From Aliidongia dinghuensis (GTDB taxonomy: Bacteria > Pseudomonadota > Alphaproteobacteria > ATCC43930 > CGMCC-115725): a stretch of DNA of 64,000 nucleotides. The stretch lies in NCBI RefSeq assembly GCF_014643535.1, contig NZ_BMJQ01000011.1, forward strand, positions 225,175 to 289,174, in the 5' to 3' direction. The notes under the pieces are model-generated. The model ran no database searches. It was not told where the DNA came from and was given only the letters and a program-made list of their open reading frames with translations. The position numbers and the translations under genes are program-made. Below are positions 25,282 to 32,418 of this stretch, in pieces. How positions within the stretch are numbered: the stretch's first letter is position 1; every line of letters starts with the position of its first letter.

Positions 25282-26508
25282 CTAACGAGTGTCGCCACCA
25301 ACGGCACCGGTCTCACGCAGCCGCGCGATGGCCTCTGCGCTGAAGTCGAGGCTCTTCAGGACTTCATCGCTGTGCTCGCCGAGGCGGGGAGCGATCTGCG
25401 GCCTCGCCTTGGGGAAGCCTGCGACCTCGATTGGGCTGCTGACGGTCCGCGCCTGTGGATCGGCAGCGCCCTCCAGCGGAACGACGATCTCGTTCGCTTC
25501 CAGCTGCGGGTCGCTGATGATGTCCATGGCATTCTGCACGACCCCGAAGATCACGCGACCGGCGCTCAGCACCTGCTTCCAGTGGGCGAGCGGCTGGCTG
25601 GCGAATACCGGATCGAGCATTTCCACAAGGGCGGCCGTGTTCTCAAGCCGCTTGTGGGGATCGGCGAAGCGCGGATCTGCCGCCAACTGGGCCTGGCCGA
25701 CGGCCTTGATGAATCCGTCCCAGTCCTTGGGTTGTGCGCAGACGATCAGGATCCAGCGGTTATCGGAGGTCTGATACGGGTTCAGCAGGGCGTTAGGCGG
25801 CTCCTTTCGGTCGTGCTGCGGAAAGAAATGCGCGCCGTTGAGCGCCCCTTCGACCCAGGCGCCAGCGGCCCAGATGCCATTGGCGACCAGAGAGGTCGTG
25901 ACGTGGGTGCCTTTGCCGGTCTTCTCGCGCGCGAAGAGTGCCGTCACGATCGCCGCGTAGAGCGTCGTGGCCGTCGCGTGGTCGCCGATCCCCGGTATCG
26001 GCACGGTCGGCGGGCTTCCGGCGTCATGGGTCACTTCCATCAGACCGGAGCGCGCCCAATAGGCGGTGATGTCGAAGCCCGGCTCGTCCGCCTCCGGCCC
26101 GCGGCTGCCGTAGCCAGTGATGTCGGCGTAAATCAGACGCGGGTTGAGCGGCGCCAACGACTCGTAGTTCAGACCGAGCCCCGCCTTGACGCGAGGCGGA
26201 AAGTTGACGACGACCACGTCGGCCCAGCGGGCCAGGCGCTCGACGACCTTTCTGGCTTCCGGCGCCTTGAGATTGAGTGCGAGGCTGCGCTTGTTCCGGT
26301 TCGTGAGCTGCCAGGCGTAGTTGACTTCGCTCACGGGATTCGGCGGAAGCTTGGTGAAATAGCGGTACGGATCGCCGGCGCCCGGAGGCTCCACCTTGAT
26401 GACCTCGGCACCGAAATCCGAGAGGATGGTCGCCGCAGCAGGCCCGGCGATGAAGCTCGCGAAATCGACGACCTTGAGGCCGGAGAAGATGTTTGATTCG
26501 GCAGACAT
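25282..26508 (-). CDS. Family III CoA-transferase (CaiB/BaiF)
   Basis: A 408-residue family III CoA-transferase moving CoA between carboxylic acids. The N-terminal block GLKVVDFASFIAGPAAATIL and the segment GAEVIKVEPPGAGDP are diagnostic, and the catalytic Asp is D146 in DEPGFDITAY. It is full length and shows no odd features. In the cai operon the equivalent enzyme loads CoA onto carnitine/crotonobetaine; here, with an acyl-CoA dehydrogenase and a crotonase alongside, an equivalent role on an unknown acid is inferred. Confidence 0.92.
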   Translation of the reverse strand: MSAESNIFSGLKVVDFASFIAGPAAATILSDFGAEVIKVEPPGAGDPYRYFTKLPPNPVSEVNYAWQLTNRNKRSLALNLKAPEARKVVERLARWADVVVVNFPPRVKAGLGLNYESLAPLNPRLIYADITGYGSRGPEADEPGFDITAYWARSGLMEVTHDAGSPPTVPIPGIGDHATATTLYAAIVTALFAREKTGKGTHVTTSLVANGIWAAGAWVEGALNGAHFFPQHDRKEPPNALLNPYQTSDNRWILIVCAQPKDWDGFIKAVGQAQLAADPRFADPHKRLENTAALVEMLDPVFASQPLAHWKQVLSAGRVIFGVVQNAMDIISDPQLEANEIVVPLEGAADPQARTVSSPIEVAGFPKARPQIAPRLGEHSDEVLKSLDFSAEAIARLRETGAVGGDTR

Positions 26509-26609
26509 TGAGTTGGCGTCCTTTCAGGAAGGCGGTCGCCGGGCCGGGCGCCGAGGCGGGCTCGGCCGGTGTCGGCGAGTAGGCGATGGATCGGTCGGCG
26601 GCAGCCTGG

Positions 26610-27413
26610 TCAGCGGCCCTTGAAGGCGGCCGGCCGCTTTTCGAGGAAGGCCGAGGTGCCCTCGCGCATATCCTCGGAACTGGCGCAGACGGCAAAGAGA
26701 GCCCCCTCCAGCGCCATGCCCTCTCGGACGGTCACGTTGAGACCTTCGGTGATCGCCTGCAGCGCGTAGCGCACCGCAAGCGGCGCGCTCCGGCCGATGT
26801 GGCTGAGGATTTCCTCGGCACGGCTCAGCAACTGATCGGCGGGGACGACCTCGTTAATGAGGCCGAGGCGATAGGCGTCGGCCGCCGAGATCGTCTCTCC
26901 GGTCAGGATCAGCTGGATCGCCGGGGCCCTGCCGATCAGACGGGCAAGACGCTGGGTGCCGCCGAACCCGGGAATCAGGCCGAGCTTGATCTCCGGCTGG
27001 CCGAACCGGGCGTCCGGCGCGGCCAGCCGGAGGTGGCAGGCCATCGCCAACTCGCACCCGCCGCCGAGGGCCAGCCCGTTCACCGCGGCGACCACCGGCT
27101 TGCCGAGAGTCTCGATCAGGAGAGTCAGCTCTTGGCCGAGCCGCGTCTGTTCGTTGGCACTCACGGGCGTCGCGGTGGCAAGTTCGGAGATGTCGGCGCC
27201 GGCGGCAAACGCCTTTCCGCCCGCGCCGGTGAGAATCACGCCGCGGATCCCGTCGTCGTCGCGCGCATCCGTGAAGGCAGCGGTGAGTTCGACGATCGTC
27301 GCCTGGTTGAGCGCGTTCAGCACCGTCGGACGGTTGAGCGTGATGGCGGCGACCGCGCCACGCTTCACATAGGTGATTGCCTGGAAATCCGGTGGTGGGA
27401 CGGTTGTCGGCAT
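26610..27413 (-). CDS. Enoyl-CoA hydratase/isomerase (crotonase)
   Basis: A 267-residue crotonase that hydrates or isomerises an enoyl-CoA. The oxyanion hole is formed by AFAAGADISEL (68-78) and GLALGGGCELAM (113-124). The two catalytic acids are E121 and E141 (GQPEIKLGLIPGFGGTQRL), so a true hydratase is likely. The start at 27413 has GGAG 8 nt upstream. It is the third gene of the CoA operon, between the beta-propeller protein and the CoA-transferase. Confidence 0.93.
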   Translation of the reverse strand: MPTTVPPPDFQAITYVKRGAVAAITLNRPTVLNALNQATIVELTAAFTDARDDDGIRGVILTGAGGKAFAAGADISELATATPVSANEQTRLGQELTLLIETLGKPVVAAVNGLALGGGCELAMACHLRLAAPDARFGQPEIKLGLIPGFGGTQRLARLIGRAPAIQLILTGETISAADAYRLGLINEVVPADQLLSRAEEILSHIGRSAPLAVRYALQAITEGLNVTVREGMALEGALFAVCASSEDMREGTSAFLEKRPAAFKGR

Positions 27414-27497
27414 GAGCGAGGCTCCAACAAAGAGGTCCGGGTCGTCGATCGGGTCGCCCGTGTCCAGCCCCGGACCCAGCGCGGCTGACCTGCCTGC

Positions 27498-28400
27498 TCA
27501 GCGGGCGACCGGACGCCAAAGCGCGATGCCGGTCAACAAGCCTCGGCCCGACAGCACCACCTGGGGACTGCCCGTACCATCCAAGCTTGCCTCGCGGACG
27601 AAACCGCCGAGATCACTGACGAAGGCGCGGTTGTGAGCAACATCGAGCGCCAGACCGATCCCGTCGGCGAGGTTCGAGAGCAGGATCTCATGGGGGCCAG
27701 GGATTCCGTCGATGATGCGGCTCCGGTTGAGCGTGTTGCCCTCTGGCAGGTGGCCGCGATCGGTCCAGTACAGCGTGCTGCTGGCCTCGTCCCATTCCAG
27801 ATCGATCGGCTCCGGGAGATTGTCGAAGACCAGCGTGACGTCCGTTCGATTGCGCGGCGACACGCCGGCAGGCAAGTCGAGGGGCGCGCTGAAGATGCGG
27901 CCCTTGCCCGCGTTGGGTGGCCCCTTTTGCGTCCAGAACATGCGTCCGGCCTCGCGATCGAGAGCGATGCCGACGCAGTGAAGCCGCTCATCGGCACGGT
28001 CCGCCTCGGTCGATCCGGTCTCGACCAGGACAGTGATGTCGCTCCCGTCGGTCCGGGCGCGCATCACGCGCAGGCCCTCGCGGTCGCACCAGTATAGCAG
28101 CCCGGCCTCGGCATCGATCTGCATCTGCTTGGGCGTGAAGGTGGCGCCTTCGGGGATGACGGTCGTCCGATTGCTCCCGTCAAAATCGGCGCGCTCGATG
28201 AAGCCGTCGTTTTTGGACCAGTCCGCGCCCATGTTGGTCCAATAGATGTGCCGGTTGACGTAATCGATCGCGATGCCGTCGGGCGTCCCGCCGAGATTGT
28301 CGATGAAGACGTCAACGCTGTCGCCGCTGGGCGAGACCGACAGCATCCGCGGCGGCCGCGCCTCCAGCAGGAGAAGGTGATCGGTGATTTCGGCGCTCAT
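27498..28400 (-). CDS. YWTD-repeat beta-propeller protein
   Basis: A 300-residue protein with LDL-receptor-type YWTD repeats at regular intervals: IYWTNMG (52-58), LYWCDREG (102-109), MFWTQKG (154-160) and LYWTDRG (210-216). Each sits in a 'D.....IYW.D....I.R...DG' module, as expected of a six-bladed beta-propeller. No signal peptide is seen (it begins MSAEITDHLLLLEARPP), so it should be cytoplasmic, unlike eukaryotic receptors. Some propellers of this type act as lactonases or gluconolactonase-like hydrolases; metal-site residues cannot be assigned by eye. It lies inside a CoA-ester operon, so a hydrolase or sensor for the substrate is an inference only. Confidence 0.82.
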   Translation of the reverse strand: MSAEITDHLLLLEARPPRMLSVSPSGDSVDVFIDNLGGTPDGIAIDYVNRHIYWTNMGADWSKNDGFIERADFDGSNRTTVIPEGATFTPKQMQIDAEAGLLYWCDREGLRVMRARTDGSDITVLVETGSTEADRADERLHCVGIALDREAGRMFWTQKGPPNAGKGRIFSAPLDLPAGVSPRNRTDVTLVFDNLPEPIDLEWDEASSTLYWTDRGHLPEGNTLNRSRIIDGIPGPHEILLSNLADGIGLALDVAHNRAFVSDLGGFVREASLDGTGSPQVVLSGRGLLTGIALWRPVAR

Positions 28401-28554
28401 CAGCAGTTCCTCGAAATTGGGTACACAAATGGGGCCAGGGTGCGAACGCCGCCGTTTGCCCGCGACAGCAACCTATTGCTGCCGACCCCCATCACAGGCC
28501 TCGTGACGAGCGATTGGGGGCAACGGAACCGGGGGACCCGCCGGCGGAGCACGG

Positions 28555-29766
28555 TCAGACGAAGGCGCTGAAGCCGGTGATCGCCTTGCCGACGATGAGT
28601 GCGTTCATCTCGCGGGTGCCCTCGTAGGAATAGAGGGCCTCGGCGTCGGCGACGAACCGCCCGATGTGCTGGTCGAGCAGGATGCCGTTGGCCCCCAGAA
28701 GCTCGCGCGCCCAGCCGACGGTCTCTCGCATGCGGGTCGTGCAAATGCCTTTGGCGAGCGAGGCGTGCTCGTCACGCATCACGCCCTGGTCCTGGAGCTG
28801 CGACAGCCGAAGGCACAGAGACTGGGTGGAGGTGATGTTGCCCAGCATCTTGAAGAGCAGGTCCTGCACGAGCTGGAACTTCGCGATCGGCCGGCCGAAC
28901 TGCTGGCGCGTCTGGGCGTAGCGGAGCGCGTGCTCGTAGGCGCCGGTGGCGCATCCGACCGACTCCCAGGCCACGCTCGCCCGCGTCATGCGGAGCACAC
29001 GGGCGGTATCGGCGAACGAGTTCGCGTTCGCCAGGCGGTCGGCCTCGCTGACCTTGCAGTCGGTCAGCGTGATGTGACCGTTCTGCACCACGCGCAGCGC
29101 CATCTTGTGCTGGATCTTCTCGACCTTGAAACCCGGGGTCTGGTTCTCGACGATGAACCCTTTGACCTGCCCGTCGTCGACGTCACGCGCCCAGATGATC
29201 GTCAGATCGCCCCAGGTCGCGTTGCCGATCCATTTCTTCTCGCCGTTCAGCGTCCACGTATCGCCGTCGCGCTTCGCGGTGGTCAGGAGGCCCCCGGAGG
29301 CGCCCGAACCGACCAGGGGCTCCGTCAGGCCGAAGGAGCCGACCTTCTCCAACGCCGCCATCGGGGGAAGCCATTTGCGCTTCTGCTCCTCCGATCCGCA
29401 GGCATGGATCGAGCCCATCGCCAGGCCGGTGTGGACGCCGAAGAACGTGGAGAGCGAGGCATCCACCCGCGCCATCTCCATCATCACGAATCCCGTCAAG
29501 ATCGTCGTGCGTCCGGGGCAGCCGTAGCCCTGGTACGGCAATCCCATGATGCCGAGGGCGCCGATCTTCGGCAGCAGCTCGAACGGAAACTCGTCCCGTT
29601 CCCAGAAGTCCGCGATGATCGGCTGGACCTCCGCTTCCATGAAGGCACGGACCTTCAGGCGGAGGGCGTTGTCCTCCGGCGAAAGCGTCTGGCTGACCAG
29701 GTAAAAGTCGCCATCCGCCACCGGAAGCGGCTTCACAGGGCTGGGTGATGGTTCTGCGCTGGTCAT
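28555..29766 (-). CDS. Acyl-CoA dehydrogenase
   Basis: A 403-residue FAD flavoprotein that oxidises an acyl-CoA to the 2-enoyl-CoA. Family signatures are GSFGLTEPLVGSGASGG (FAD-binding), GEKKWIGNATWGDL, and RQQFGRPIAKFQLVQ near residue 295; the late segment SYEGTREMNALIVGKAITG carries the usual catalytic Glu (YEGT). The overall pattern is close to glutaryl-CoA and crotonobetainyl-CoA-type dehydrogenases. Start: the frame is open upstream, but the ATG at 29766 begins the conserved protein. A 6-codon ORF with a better ribosome site ends on this ATG (ATGA). It is the first gene of the CoA operon; the shared GGGGAT element lies upstream. Confidence 0.93.
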   Translation of the reverse strand: MTSAEPSPSPVKPLPVADGDFYLVSQTLSPEDNALRLKVRAFMEAEVQPIIADFWERDEFPFELLPKIGALGIMGLPYQGYGCPGRTTILTGFVMMEMARVDASLSTFFGVHTGLAMGSIHACGSEEQKRKWLPPMAALEKVGSFGLTEPLVGSGASGGLLTTAKRDGDTWTLNGEKKWIGNATWGDLTIIWARDVDDGQVKGFIVENQTPGFKVEKIQHKMALRVVQNGHITLTDCKVSEADRLANANSFADTARVLRMTRASVAWESVGCATGAYEHALRYAQTRQQFGRPIAKFQLVQDLLFKMLGNITSTQSLCLRLSQLQDQGVMRDEHASLAKGICTTRMRETVGWARELLGANGILLDQHIGRFVADAEALYSYEGTREMNALIVGKAITGFSAFV

Positions 29767-29783
29767 TGGGTGTTCCGAGTCAT
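29763..29783 (-). CDS. Six-codon leader ORF (MTRNTQ) overlapping the acyl-CoA dehydrogenase start
   Basis: ATG at 29783 follows AGAAGG by 7 nt, reads six codons and stops at TGA, which overlaps the dehydrogenase ATG as ATGA. The strong ribosome site fits this mini-ORF rather than the main start, so the enzyme may depend on reinitiation. No function beyond translational coupling is claimed. Confidence 0.4.
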   Translation of the reverse strand: MTRNTQ

Positions 29784-29800
29784 GGTTGTCCTTCTCTGGT

Positions 29801-29850
29801 GAATTTGTGATGTAAGCCCGGCCCGACGTATCCCCCCGATGGGGGGGTAC
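29801..29850 (-). promoter_or_regulatory. Shared GGGGAT element, copy A (upstream of the CoA operon)
   Basis: On the minus strand it reads CCCCCCATCGGGGGGATACG, followed by GTCGGGCC and TTACATCACAAATTC. It aligns with copies at 45722-45773 and 46254-46300. It ends 18 nt before the leader ATG and about 35 nt before the dehydrogenase start, which is suitable for an activator site just upstream of, or overlapping, the promoter. Confidence 0.65.
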
Positions 29851-29963
29851 ACCGTGCGGTTCGGGGGGCTTCCCACCAATGATCAAGAGAAGCGCGGGGC
29901 GGTAACCCTGCGTGACGAACCGGCGTAAGGTGCCGAGAATGCGCCATGATAGCGCCGTGCTCG

Positions 29964-30023
29964 CCTCGTCCAGGATGCCTCACGCCGGCTTCGCCCGTGC
30001 CGCGGGCGGCATCCTGGACGAGG
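29964..30023. repeat. Perfect 16-bp inverted repeat between the AraC gene and the CoA operon
   Basis: CCTCGTCCAGGATGCC (29964-29979) and its exact complement GGCATCCTGGACGAGG (30008-30023) are separated by 28 nt. The structure lies downstream of the AraC-type gene and upstream of the CoA operon. It may terminate the regulator transcript (only TTT follows the right arm) or be a paired protein-binding site. The rest of 29851-30165 shows no gene. Confidence 0.7.
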
Positions 30024-30165
30024 TTTGCGCCTGGCGCTCCGCCGGCCGCCAGAAGGGAGACGTTTCGGCAGGCCGTCGGCGAGGCGCCGTCCTTCAGCCG
30101 TCCCCACGCACGCATGCGGTTCAGCACGGACGCGGCCGAGATGTCTCCCGGCCGCTGAACCGGCC

Positions 30166-31077
30166 TCACTCCTGGACGGTGCGTTGCCAGGCGCCGGGAC
30201 TGATGCCGACGATCCGGGTGAAAGCGTTGGTGAAGTGGCTTTGGTCGGCAAAGCCGGCGGCGAGCGCGATCTCGGAAAGCGAACGGCGCCGCTGCAGCAA
30301 ATGGTCCTTGGCTGCCTCGATCCGCCGGTGCATTAGCCATTGGTAAGGAGGGAGGCCGGTCGAGGCGCGGAATGCCCGGGTGAAGTGACTGATCGACAAG
30401 CCGCACGCGTCGGCCGCCGATTTGAGCGCGACCGAACCGTCGAGATGTGTCGCGAGCAGCTCGGTGCTCCGGCGCAGCTGCCATGGTGCCAGACCGCCCT
30501 TCGCGCGCGGTGCGGCCGGCCGCATGCCGCCATAGGTGTGCGCCACGTGGGCGGCGGCGGCCAGAGTGATGTGCTCGAGAAACATCGGGCTCACCCGTTC
30601 CGGGTGCGAGAAGCTGCCAAGAAGCATGGTTCCGAGATCCCGGATGATCTTGTCTTCGATGCTGACGCCCGGCTTATAGTCCAGTTCGCCGATGCGCGGC
30701 GCGTGCATGTCATCCGCAATCGCGTCGAAGACGGCGCGCGACAGGTGAAAATTCAGCGCGTGGAAAGGCTTATCCATCAGGAACTTCGGGTCGCGCTTCA
30801 GGTCGCATATGCCGATCTGGCCCGCCTGGAACGAACCGGGCGGCGCTGCCCGCCCATCTTCCCAATAGCGGTGTATGGGATAGTCTCGCAGCATCAGGGC
30901 GACCACATACGCATCCTCGAACGGGAGCGAGCCGCTTTGCGCAAACTCCGGATTGTCATTGCGGACCTCGATGACGCCGATCTCCCCCTTGCGCAGGACG
31001 CGGGCGACGATCGCCGGCGCGTCCTCCAGCCGAAGCTGCTCGGCCAGGCTCTTTCTATGAACGTCAACTCCGGGCAT
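30166..31077 (-). CDS. AraC-family transcriptional regulator
   Basis: A 303-residue regulator. The last 100 residues are an AraC/XylS domain with two helix-turn-helices: LKSAADACGLSISHFTRAFR and LSEIALAAGFADQSHFTNAF, ending with the usual G.SPGAWQR. The N-terminal 190 residues form an unassigned sensor, with FHALNFHLSRAVFDAIADD as its most regular part; similar N-termini occur in AraC proteins that control aromatic or CoA pathways. It lies directly upstream of the CoA operon on the same strand, so it probably activates that operon. Confidence 0.9.
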   Translation of the reverse strand: MPGVDVHRKSLAEQLRLEDAPAIVARVLRKGEIGVIEVRNDNPEFAQSGSLPFEDAYVVALMLRDYPIHRYWEDGRAAPPGSFQAGQIGICDLKRDPKFLMDKPFHALNFHLSRAVFDAIADDMHAPRIGELDYKPGVSIEDKIIRDLGTMLLGSFSHPERVSPMFLEHITLAAAAHVAHTYGGMRPAAPRAKGGLAPWQLRRSTELLATHLDGSVALKSAADACGLSISHFTRAFRASTGLPPYQWLMHRRIEAAKDHLLQRRRSLSEIALAAGFADQSHFTNAFTRIVGISPGAWQRTVQE

Positions 31078-31541
31078 GCGACACTCTCCCTCACCTCGCG
31101 GCCACTGACCCCCGGCGCGGCCAGCCGAAGCCAGAGTTGTTGTGGACGGAGCAGGAAATATCGCTTGATCCGCGCAGTAACGGGATCCCTCATCAAGGGG
31201 GGCTGACGCCGTATTTGGGGGGCAGTGCGAGTGGGTCTGGTGGAGATTTATTAGCTCTTTCTACCTCTGCATTTGCATCAGCCTGTTCATCGGCATCATC
31301 GTGTGATTGAGATTGGCCATGATGACCAGCGATCCGAACACGACGAGAGAGCCAGCCTCGGGTTGCGGGCGAGCGTCGGATAGGCGTGAGCCTCTTCGAC
31401 CCGCTCCATCGACGATTTGATGAAAGGCGCCGGCCGGCCCCATTCCCATGATAGGGGGCGGACCGCGTCGAGGCGGGGGAGGATGCCGGGAGAGCGGAAC
31501 CGGTCGTTCCGGGGCCAATACCTATAGGCGCCCTACGCTCG
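31078..31541. other. Gene-free stretch between the AraC and MucR genes
   Basis: No gene is recognised. A minus-strand frame at 31261-31518 encodes an 85-residue Met-rich tail (VIMANLNHTMMPMNRLMQMQ), but it has no good start or family resemblance, and other frames overlapping the region are MucR shadows. It may contain the AraC gene promoter. Confidence 0.4.
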
Positions 31542-31940
31542 TCACGTGCGCGAGCGGGATCCGGCCACCTGTTGCTTCGCAATGTTCGTGCGAAGTTCTG
31601 AATAGGCAGGCGCCACCATCGGATAGTCGTCCGGCAGCCCCCATTTCTTTCGGTATTGCTCGGGTGACAGCGCGTATTTCCGCCAAAGATAGCGCTTGAG
31701 CGCACGGAGCTTCCGTCCGTCGTTCAGGCAGATGAGATAGTCGTGCGCCACCGACTCGGCCACGGGCACCGCCGGCTGCTCGTGCCCCTCCGGGCCTGCG
31801 CACCCAGCATCGATATTGCGCAGCGCCGCGTGCGTGGCCGAGATCAACGTGGGCAGTTCGTCCACCGCCAGCCGATTGTTGGAGACGAAACAGGCGACGA
31901 TTACGACGGTCAGTTCCGTCAAGTTCGTTCCGACCGCCAT
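31542..31940 (-). CDS. Ros/MucR-family regulator lacking the zinc-ligand histidines
   Basis: A 132-residue MucR homologue. The N-terminal part NLTELTVVIVACFVSNNRLA ... ELPTLISATHAAL matches the oligomerisation region, and DYLICLNDGRKLRALKRYLW / RKYALSPEQYRKKWGLPDDY / PMVAP matches the DNA-binding domain. In Ros the zinc ligands are C-x2-C and two His in KRHLxTHH. Here C71 remains, the second position is Asp74 (as in many MucR proteins), and both His positions are Tyr/Lys (KRYLWRKYA). The start at ATG 31940 is set by GGAGGT 7 nt upstream; the open frame begins five codons earlier. MucR proteins silence or activate surface, motility and cell-cycle genes in alphaproteobacteria. Confidence 0.9.
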   Translation of the reverse strand: MAVGTNLTELTVVIVACFVSNNRLAVDELPTLISATHAALRNIDAGCAGPEGHEQPAVPVAESVAHDYLICLNDGRKLRALKRYLWRKYALSPEQYRKKWGLPDDYPMVAPAYSELRTNIAKQQVAGSRSRT

Positions 31941-32418
31941 CGCCGCCACCTCCATGCGCTACCCTGAACGTTTGGCGTGCAGAGGGGCCGAGGAGCGAGT
32001 TGCCCGTTCCCCGACCCAGACATTTGTCACGCAGCGAGCGCACTGAGGAGATCGCCGACGAAACAAAGACATAGCCCGGCTCGACCGGGCCGCCGGTCCA
32101 ACAACAATCCAAGTTTGCGCTTGGGCGGAGCCCGCCACCACTCCCCCTTCTGGGGGGGCGTGGCCTGGCTGATGGGGGAGGGGATCGGCGCCGTCCCGAA
32201 TCCTGCCCTTCGGGCGAAGCCTCGCTTGCCGCCGCTGGGCGAGGCGGTGGCCAGTTTCAGACAATTCAATCCCAATGCCGAACAAGACCGAATCTCTACC
32301 GAAAGATTACGGAGAAATTACGACAGTCGGAAAGTCTTCTCTGTAGTGTTTCGAAACTGAACGCGCCCTCAACGGTGCTCTTCCAATCTTGGACCAGCAG
32401 CTCGCATAGGATGATGTC
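31941..32418. other. Intergenic region upstream of the MucR and LuxR-type genes
   Basis: This divergent gap of nearly 480 nt should hold promoters for both neighbours. It contains CCCCCTTCTGGGGGGG and a run of G-rich repeats near 32140-32200. No supported gene; the 127-codon plus frame at 31977-32360 has repeat-like composition and no recognised family. The last 120 nt before the LuxR-type gene are relatively AT-rich. Confidence 0.4.

Noticed and set aside
29830..29847. ATCCCCCCGATGGGG as an intrinsic terminator
   Set aside because: No T-run follows on either strand, it lies upstream of a gene start, and two similar copies precede other genes, so a regulatory role fits better.
31193..31705. 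170-codon minus-strand frame beside the MucR gene
   Set aside because: It overlaps MucR in a different frame; composition is shadow-like, and no start signal is seen.
32140..32190. CCCCCTTCTGGGGGGG near 32.15 kb as a fourth copy of the GGGGAT element
   Set aside because: It lacks the ATC/GGGGAT core and the TCG flank; only the C- and G-runs are alike.
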